Assembly: GCF_008710035.1 (NCBI RefSeq)
Contig: NZ_VYKI01000003.1
Location: forward strand, 128,387-192,386
Reading direction: 5' to 3'
DNA from: Stenotrophomonas cyclobalanopsidis
GTDB taxonomy: Bacteria; Pseudomonadota; Gammaproteobacteria; Xanthomonadales; Xanthomonadaceae
Length of the DNA: 64,000 nt
The notes under the pieces are model-generated. The model ran no database searches and was not told the origin of the DNA. It worked only from the letters and a program-made list of their open reading frames with translations. Shown piece after piece: positions 58,929 to 64,000 of this stretch. Within the stretch, counting starts at the first letter, position 1. Every line of letters begins with the position of its first letter. Made by a program: the position numbers and the translations under genes.

Positions 58929-60035
58929 TCAGGCCCGCACGCCGCGCCGGTGGAAGTAGATCTGCTCGGCCACGCGCCGCGTCACGGCGGTGCGCAGCAG
59001 CGCGTTGAGCGGCCAGTCCTGCTGCAGATGGTCCATCGCCCAGCGCAGCAGGCGCTTGCGGCGGAAGGTCGGCGCCACCCGCCGCGCCACCTGTTCGGCG
59101 GCGGGGCCATGGCCACGCAGGTGCAGGCCGATGGCATCGCCGACCGCCCATCCATGCCGCCACGACGAGTGGATGCCGCCGGCCGACAGCGGCGAGACGA
59201 TGCCGGCCGCATCCCCGGTCAGGATCAGGCGCTGGCCGGTGATCGGTCCATCCGGCAGGCCACAGGGCACCAGCCCGGCGCGGGTGGACGACGGCTGCAA
59301 GGACGGTGGGATGCCGACGATGTCGCGCACATGTTCGATGAAGCCATCGATGTCCGGCACCCGCGCCTGCGTCGGGGCATGGCGCAGGGCGAGACCGACC
59401 TGCACGCCCGTGGGATTCTGCGCGACCCAGCCGATATAGCCCGGCGCGTAACGCTTGCTGACGAAGCAGTGCAGCGCATCGCCCTGTAGCAGCTGCAGGC
59501 CATCGAATTCGCGCTCGACGCCATAGAGGTTGTCGCGCACTTGGCCCAGGCCGGTACGCCGCGCCACGCGTGATCGCGCGCCATCGGCACCCACCAGATA
59601 GGCGCAGCGCCCTGCCCCTTCCACCTGCCAGCCATCGCCATCGGCCTCTGCATTGCTGAAGGACTGCTGCAGGCGCAGATCCACGCCGCTCGCACGCAGT
59701 TCGTCGGCCAGCCAGCGCATCAGGTTCGGGGTGTCGGTGGTGAGGAAGTAGTACCCGGGCGCGGCCAGCTGCACGCCGCGCAGGTTCGGCGCGTACAACC
59801 GGACGCGCGCGACACGCTGGACCATATGCTCAGGCATGCGCCCCAGCCAGGTCTGCTCCATCGCCTCCTTCACCACGATGCCGGTGGTGTGCAGGCGCTC
59901 GCCGGGATCTGCCTTGCGCTCCAACACGCAGACGCGCAGGCCGTACTGCGCTGCGGCCAACGCGCAGGCCGCACCAGCGAAACTTGCGCCGACGATGACC
60001 AGATCGTGGTCGTAGGCAGAGGACATGTGGGGCAT
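58929..60035 (-). CDS. FAD-dependent oxidoreductase (geranylgeranyl reductase-like)
   Basis: A 368-residue flavoprotein. The N-terminal FAD-binding motif is DLVIVGASFAGAACALAAAQ with VCVLERKADPGE after it; the second FAD motif is LILTGDAAGIVSPLSAGGIH near residue 280. This pattern belongs to the geranylgeranyl reductase / halogenase-like group of monooxygenase-fold enzymes. Substrate unknown. ATG at 60035 used; ATG at 60026 is equally possible, and no strong ribosome site separates them. It lies between tRNA-Gly copies 3 and 4. Confidence 0.78.
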   Translation of the reverse strand: MPHMSSAYDHDLVIVGASFAGAACALAAAQYGLRVCVLERKADPGERLHTTGIVVKEAMEQTWLGRMPEHMVQRVARVRLYAPNLRGVQLAAPGYYFLTTDTPNLMRWLADELRASGVDLRLQQSFSNAEADGDGWQVEGAGRCAYLVGADGARSRVARRTGLGQVRDNLYGVEREFDGLQLLQGDALHCFVSKRYAPGYIGWVAQNPTGVQVGLALRHAPTQARVPDIDGFIEHVRDIVGIPPSLQPSSTRAGLVPCGLPDGPITGQRLILTGDAAGIVSPLSAGGIHSSWRHGWAVGDAIGLHLRGHGPAAEQVARRVAPTFRRKRLLRWAMDHLQQDWPLNALLRTAVTRRVAEQIYFHRRGVRA

Positions 60036-60136
60036 CGCGGCAGCACCGGTTGGAACGGTGTTGCAGCTTCGCGTGCGTGCGTGGCGGGGCGATGGGGTGG
60101 CGGTGAAGTGGGGATGAAGCGGCCGAAGACGGAAAC

Positions 60137-60162
60137 GAAAAACGCCCCCTTGCGGGAGCGCT
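60137..60162 (-). terminator. Terminator after tRNA-Gly copy 4
   Basis: AAACGCCCCCTTGCGGGAGCG hairpin, closely similar to that at 58712-58739 but with the final T-run partly lost on the plus strand; on the minus strand it ends in CGTTTTTCG, serving the tRNA. Confidence 0.75.
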
Positions 60163-60173
60163 ATTCTTGAATC

Positions 60174-60249
<76 letters not shown>

Positions 60250-60261
60250 TTGGGAGGCGAA

Positions 60262-60289
60262 ATTCTACCTGTTCTGGGAATGGCGTCAA
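60262..60289 (-). promoter_or_regulatory. Promoter of tRNA-Gly copy 4
   Basis: On the minus strand TTGACG, 16 nt, TAGAAT, starting just upstream of the tRNA. Stronger -10 than in copies 2 and 3. Confidence 0.72.
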
Positions 60290-60323
60290 GCGGTTTTTTC
60301 AGGGGCTTCGCGAAGCGACCGAC

Positions 60324-60647
60324 ATGTTGTATCCATGCCGGTGTACATCCGACCGAGGCGCGAACATCAACACCGAACCAACTGAGATCTGGGTCTTCCA
60401 CGGCGCAGGCGCGCGCTTCGCCGGGGGCGTCTTCGGCAATCGTGAGGCCGGCTTGTCATGGGCGGCCAAGCACGCGCTGACAGGGGTGCTCACCTGCTAT
60501 CCGTTGAATGAAGGCGCGTACGACTGGGCGCTCCGATCAGGCGCCTTTACACCCAAGCGGCCAGAGCATCGCGAAGCGCATTTCATCGGCGGATTTACCT
60601 CCGCATCAATGGACCATGTGCACGTCGAAGACGGCACACCCCAGTAG
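60324..60647 (+). CDS. DUF7710-like small protein
   Basis: A 107-residue protein with the pattern IWVFHGAGARFAGGVFGNRE, LTGVLTCYPLNEGAYDWALR and FIGGFTSASMDHVHVEDG, which I recall as the DUF7710 domain found in proteins annotated as unknown or immunity-like. ATG at 60324 is uncertain; the domain begins near residue 20. Reads opposite to pgsA. Confidence 0.65.
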   Translation: MLYPCRCTSDRGANINTEPTEIWVFHGAGARFAGGVFGNREAGLSWAAKHALTGVLTCYPLNEGAYDWALRSGAFTPKRPEHREAHFIGGFTSASMDHVHVEDGTPQ

Positions 60648-60682
60648 ATCCATCCCATGCGTGGGTAGGGGCAACCGTGGGC

Positions 60683-61309
60683 TCAGTTGCCCAGCTTCTT
60701 CTGCCGCGAGCGCTCGCGCGCGGCGCGCTCGTCTTCGCGCAGGCTCGGCCAGGCCGCATGCAGGTACTGCAGGCCGGACCACAGGGTCAGCACGGCGGCG
60801 ATGGCAAGGGTCCAGTCACCGATATGGAACACCGGTGGGCCCATCCAGATGTCATTGACCGGCACGTTCGGTGCCACCGAATACAGCAGGCACAGCAGCG
60901 CGACCATCTGCGCGGTGGTCTTGACCTTGCCGATCATGGCCACGCGCACCTTGGCGCGCTGGCCCAGCTCGGCCATCCACTCGCGCAGCGCCGACACGGC
61001 GATTTCGCGGCCGACGATCACCGCCGCCCAGAACGCCATCCAGGGCGTCGGGTGGCCCTGCACGATCAGGAACAGCGCCACGGCCACCATCAGCTTGTCC
61101 GCCACCGGATCGAGGAAGGCGCCGAACGCCGATTCCAGCCTGTACCGACGTGCGATCCAGCCATCGAGCCAGTCGGTGATCGCGGCCAGGCCAAAAATCG
61201 CTGCGGACGCGAAATTGGTCCAGGTGTAGGGTAGGTAGAACACCAGCACCAGCACCGGGATCATCACGATCCGCAACAACGTCAGCCAGGTGGGCAGGGT
61301 CAACTTCAT
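60683..61309 (-). CDS. pgsA: CDP-diacylglycerol-glycerol-3-phosphate 3-phosphatidyltransferase
   Basis: A 208-residue inner-membrane enzyme making phosphatidylglycerophosphate, the committed step to phosphatidylglycerol and cardiolipin. The CDP-alcohol phosphotransferase motif is complete in DWLDGWIARR, followed by SAFGAFLDPVADK. It is followed leftward by tRNA-Gly and preceded by uvrC, the same order as in E. coli (uvrC-pgsA-glyW-cysT). Confidence 0.96.
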   Translation of the reverse strand: MKLTLPTWLTLLRIVMIPVLVLVFYLPYTWTNFASAAIFGLAAITDWLDGWIARRYRLESAFGAFLDPVADKLMVAVALFLIVQGHPTPWMAFWAAVIVGREIAVSALREWMAELGQRAKVRVAMIGKVKTTAQMVALLCLLYSVAPNVPVNDIWMGPPVFHIGDWTLAIAAVLTLWSGLQYLHAAWPSLREDERAARERSRQKKLGN

Positions 61310-61326
61310 GCGGCTTGCTTCTCTCT

Positions 61327-63171
61327 CTACTCGGCCGGGTCAGGCGTGGCCAACCCGTGCAGGTTAGCGTAGATGCGCGCAGCGAGGGCGTCATTGATGC
61401 CCTCGACCTTGGCGATTTCGGCTTCGCCAGCGGCTTTCAGGCCGACCAGGCCACCGAAATGCTTGAGCAGGCTGGCGCGCCGGCGCGGGCCGATACCGGG
61501 AATATCTTCCAGCCTGCTGGTCATCCGGGCCTTCTGGCGGCGGCCCCGATGTCCGGTGATGGCGAAGCGGTGCGCTTCGTCGCGCACCTGCTGGATGAAC
61601 TGCAGCGCAGGATTGGCTGCGCCCGGGCGCAGCTCGCGGCCATCAGGCATCACCAGCGCTTCGTGGCCGGCGCGGCGCTCAACGCCCTTGGCCACGCCCA
61701 CCAGCAGCACGCCTTCAACGCCCAGGTCGGCGAGGGCGGCCTGTGCCTGGGCCAGCTGGCCGGCGCCACCATCGATCAGCAGCACGTCGGGCAGCACGCC
61801 CTGCTCTTCCACGGCGCGGCGGAAGCGGCGGTCGATGGCCTGACGCATGGCCGCGTAATCATCGCCGGGCTCGATGCCACTGATGTTGTAGCGGCGGTAC
61901 TGCGCGCGCACCGGCCCAGCGGCATCGAACACCACGCACGACGCCACGGTGGCTTCGCCCATGGTGTGGCTGATGTCGAAGCATTCCACCCGCTTGACCG
62001 GCTCGGCCAGTCCCAGCATTTCGCGCAGGGCTTCGCTGCGTGCGTGCTGCGCGTTGCGGCTGTTGAGTTCGGTGGCCAGGGTCAGCTGCGCATTGCGGCT
62101 GGCCAGCTCCAGGTAGCCGGCGCGTTCGCCACGCACGTTCCACTTCAGCTGCACCTTGCGCTCGGCCGAGGCCGAAAGCGCGGCCACCAGCAGGTCGGCA
62201 TCGGGAATCTGCCGGTCCAGCAGGATCTCGCGCGGCGGCTCGAATTCGATGTAGTACTGCGATACGAACGCGGCCAGCACCTCTTCCGGGCTGTCCTCGC
62301 CATTGGTGCGCGGGAAGAATGGGCGGGTGCCGAGGTTGCGTCCATCGCGGAAGGCCAGCAGCAGCACGCAGGCCTGCGAGCCGTGCATGGCCACGGCCAG
62401 CACGTCCAGGTCGGCGGCGCGGCCATCCACGTACTGGCGGGTCTGCATGCTGCGCAGCGAAGCGATGAGGTCGCGCAGGCGCGCTGCCTTCTCGAACTCC
62501 AGCGCCTCGCTGGCGCCCTGCATCTGCTCCCCCAGCTCGCGGGTCAGCTCATCGCTCTTGCCTTCCAGAAACAGCGTGGCGCGACGCACCGATTCGGCAT
62601 ACTCCGGAGCCGGCACCAGGTCCACGCAGGGCGCACTGCAACGGCCGATCTGATACTGCAGGCACGGCCGCGAACGGTTGCGGAACACGCTGTCCTCGCA
62701 GCTGCGCAGCTTGAACAGCTTGTGCATCAGGTTCAGCGTTTCGCGTACCGCAGTGACGCCCGGGTACGGCCCGAAGTAACGGCCGGGAATGGCGCGCGGG
62801 CCACGGTGCAGGGCGATGCGCGGCCAGTCCTCGCGCGTCAGCAGCACGTGCGGGTAGGTCTTGTCGTCGCGCAGGGACACGTTGTAGCGCGGCGACAGCG
62901 ATTTGATCAGCTGGTTTTCCAGCAGCAGCGCTTCGCCTTCCGAGCGCGTGACGGTCACGTCCATGCGCGCGATCTGCGAAAGCATCGACATGATGCGCGC
63001 GTTCTTCGGGCTGCCGTTGAAGTAGCTGCCGACGCGGTTGCGCAGCGCGCGCGCCTTGCCCACGTACAGCAGCGTGTCGTCGGCCGCGTACATGCGGTAG
63101 ACGCCGGGTGCGGTGCTCAACTGGGCCGCGAAGGCCTTGCCGTCGAAGGCCGGGGCGGTGATATCGGTCAT
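61327..63171 (-). CDS. uvrC: Excinuclease ABC subunit C
   Basis: A 614-residue nucleotide-excision repair nuclease. N-terminal GIY-YIG domain (PGVYRMYAADDTLLYVGKAR), UVR domain near residue 205 (EFEKAARLRDLIASL), C-terminal RNase H-like nuclease (VKRVECFDISHTMGEATVAS, LLIDGGAGQL) and helix-hairpin-helix pair near the end (LEDIPGIGPRRRASLLKHFG). ATG at 63171 overlaps the stop of the NHL gene (ATGA). Confidence 0.97.
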   Translation of the reverse strand: MTDITAPAFDGKAFAAQLSTAPGVYRMYAADDTLLYVGKARALRNRVGSYFNGSPKNARIMSMLSQIARMDVTVTRSEGEALLLENQLIKSLSPRYNVSLRDDKTYPHVLLTREDWPRIALHRGPRAIPGRYFGPYPGVTAVRETLNLMHKLFKLRSCEDSVFRNRSRPCLQYQIGRCSAPCVDLVPAPEYAESVRRATLFLEGKSDELTRELGEQMQGASEALEFEKAARLRDLIASLRSMQTRQYVDGRAADLDVLAVAMHGSQACVLLLAFRDGRNLGTRPFFPRTNGEDSPEEVLAAFVSQYYIEFEPPREILLDRQIPDADLLVAALSASAERKVQLKWNVRGERAGYLELASRNAQLTLATELNSRNAQHARSEALREMLGLAEPVKRVECFDISHTMGEATVASCVVFDAAGPVRAQYRRYNISGIEPGDDYAAMRQAIDRRFRRAVEEQGVLPDVLLIDGGAGQLAQAQAALADLGVEGVLLVGVAKGVERRAGHEALVMPDGRELRPGAANPALQFIQQVRDEAHRFAITGHRGRRQKARMTSRLEDIPGIGPRRRASLLKHFGGLVGLKAAGEAEIAKVEGINDALAARIYANLHGLATPDPAE

Positions 63172-64000
63172 TCGCTGATCGGCACTTCGCTGAGCACGCC
63201 GCTGTCGGGGTCGAAACGCAGCACCGCGTGCGCGTCGGTCTCGGCGATCCACACCGCGCCGGCACCCACGGCCAGGCCGGCCGGTCCGTGCAGGCGACGC
63301 GGCAGCGGCTGGGTGACCAGGTCACCGCCACCCAGACGCAGCGTGCGCAGGCGACCGTTGCCGGTGTCGGCGATCCACAGCACGGGTGCGTCCGGGCTCA
63401 ATGCAATGGCCTGCGGATACTGCAGGCTGGCCTGACCGCGCGGGCCATCGTCGGCGCCGAAGCGCCAGGCGCCCTGCCCGACCAGGGTCTGCACGAGGTC
63501 ACCGCGCAGCTGCACCGCACGGATCGACGAGCCCAGCGCATCGGCCACGTACAGCACCTGCTGCACCACCGCCAGGCCCGTGGGCTGGGCGAAGGCGGCC
63601 ATGTGGCCACTGCCGTCGCGCTCGTCGTTGGCACCGCTGCCTGCGCGCCATTGCAGGCTGCGCAGGCCGAGGTGGAAGCTCCACAGGCGGTTGTCGCCAG
63701 CCATGGCGATATGGAGCTGGTTGTCGGCGATCGCCAGGCCGACCGGATTGTCCAGTGCCACCTGCCGCGCCTGCGCCACCGGCCCTTCGACCGGTGTGCC
63801 GGGGCGGCCGTTGCCGCACAGCGTGTCGACCTGGCCGGTCGAGAGGTTGATGCGGCGCACCGCGTGGTTGCCGGTATCGGCCACGTACAGCGACTCGCGC
63901 TCGAGCACCAGCCCCTGCGGGCGGTGGAACGCGGCTTCGGCCAGGTTGCCATCCATGAAATCAGCAGTACCCAGCCCGAACTGGCGCAGCACGCGCCCGC
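63168..64000 (-). CDS. NHL-repeat beta-propeller protein (5' end beyond window)
   Basis: At least 275 residues of a beta-propeller, cut off by the window edge. NHL-type units repeat: FHRPQGLVLERESLYVADTG, DNPVGLAIADNQLHIAM, AQPTGLAVVQQVLYVADALG, QYPQAIALSPDAPVLWIADT, HGPAGLAVGAGAVWIAETDA. The missing N-terminus may hold a thioredoxin-like domain, as in related proteins. Translationally coupled to uvrC. Confidence 0.82.
   Translation of the reverse strand, partial: GRVLRQFGLGTADFMDGNLAEAAFHRPQGLVLERESLYVADTGNHAVRRINLSTGQVDTLCGNGRPGTPVEGPVAQARQVALDNPVGLAIADNQLHIAMAGDNRLWSFHLGLRSLQWRAGSGANDERDGSGHMAAFAQPTGLAVVQQVLYVADALGSSIRAVQLRGDLVQTLVGQGAWRFGADDGPRGQASLQYPQAIALSPDAPVLWIADTGNGRLRTLRLGGGDLVTQPLPRRLHGPAGLAVGAGAVWIAETDAHAVLRFDPDSGVLSEVPISE

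Noticed and set aside
61315..63435. 706-codon rightward frame over uvrC
   Set aside because: It is a shadow of uvrC, which has complete domains on the other strand.

Overview
The window is a piece of a high-GC gammaproteobacterial chromosome, most likely Stenotrophomonas or a close Xanthomonadaceae relative. This is inferred from gene content, codon use and the order uvrC-pgsA-tRNA-Gly-tRNA-Cys; no search was run. A complete-looking 42.5 kb siphovirus-type prophage (14446-56977) is integrated in the 3' end of a tRNA-Cys gene.

Left host flank (1-14445). Mostly leftward genes: a glutamate synthase-like flavoprotein, a UDP-sugar 6-dehydrogenase, a BLUF blue-light sensor, a TraB/GumN protein, and tRNA-Leu. 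Next is a low-oxygen cluster (hemN, group III truncated hemoglobin, and a divergent membrane protein plus short CcoG) with two Anr/FNR-type boxes. A small Cro/CI-like divergent regulator pair, a fluoride riboswitch with crcB, and an AraC regulator follow. Then comes a decayed stretch with a frameshifted DUF4124 gene, an ADP-ribosylglycohydrolase and a VOC protein.

Prophage (14446-56977), bounded by 85-bp perfect direct repeats. From the left: a cargo block of lower GC (HEPN protein and ParA-type ATPase in one operon, a divergent membrane protein, two unknown genes, an SRAP peptidase, a Dam-type methylase). The long leftward late operon follows; read in transcription order it runs TerS, TerL, HTH protein, gpW, portal, ClpP/major-capsid fusion, decoration protein, lysis genes with embedded Rz1, tail tube, tape measure and tail tip proteins. 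A GTGCGGG-rich inverted repeat lies between terS and the primase/helicase. Next are a CII-like protein and a Cro/CI-like switch with TTTAGC operators, an exported DUF4124 cargo gene, and a rightward early operon of small genes ending in a repeat-bearing cytosine-C5 methyltransferase. The right end holds a low-GC membrane cargo gene, a probable excisionase and a tyrosine integrase.

Right host flank (56978-64000). Intact tRNA-Cys, then four tRNA-Gly(GCC) genes, all leftward and each with its own terminator. Accessory genes sit between them: a three-gene membrane/exported cluster whose first gene is frameshifted, and an FAD oxidoreductase. Beyond lie a DUF7710-like protein, pgsA, uvrC and a truncated NHL-repeat protein. 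The best candidate for something undescribed is the ParA-HEPN operon with its divergent membrane protein at the attL end, which looks like a prophage-borne conflict or defence cassette.
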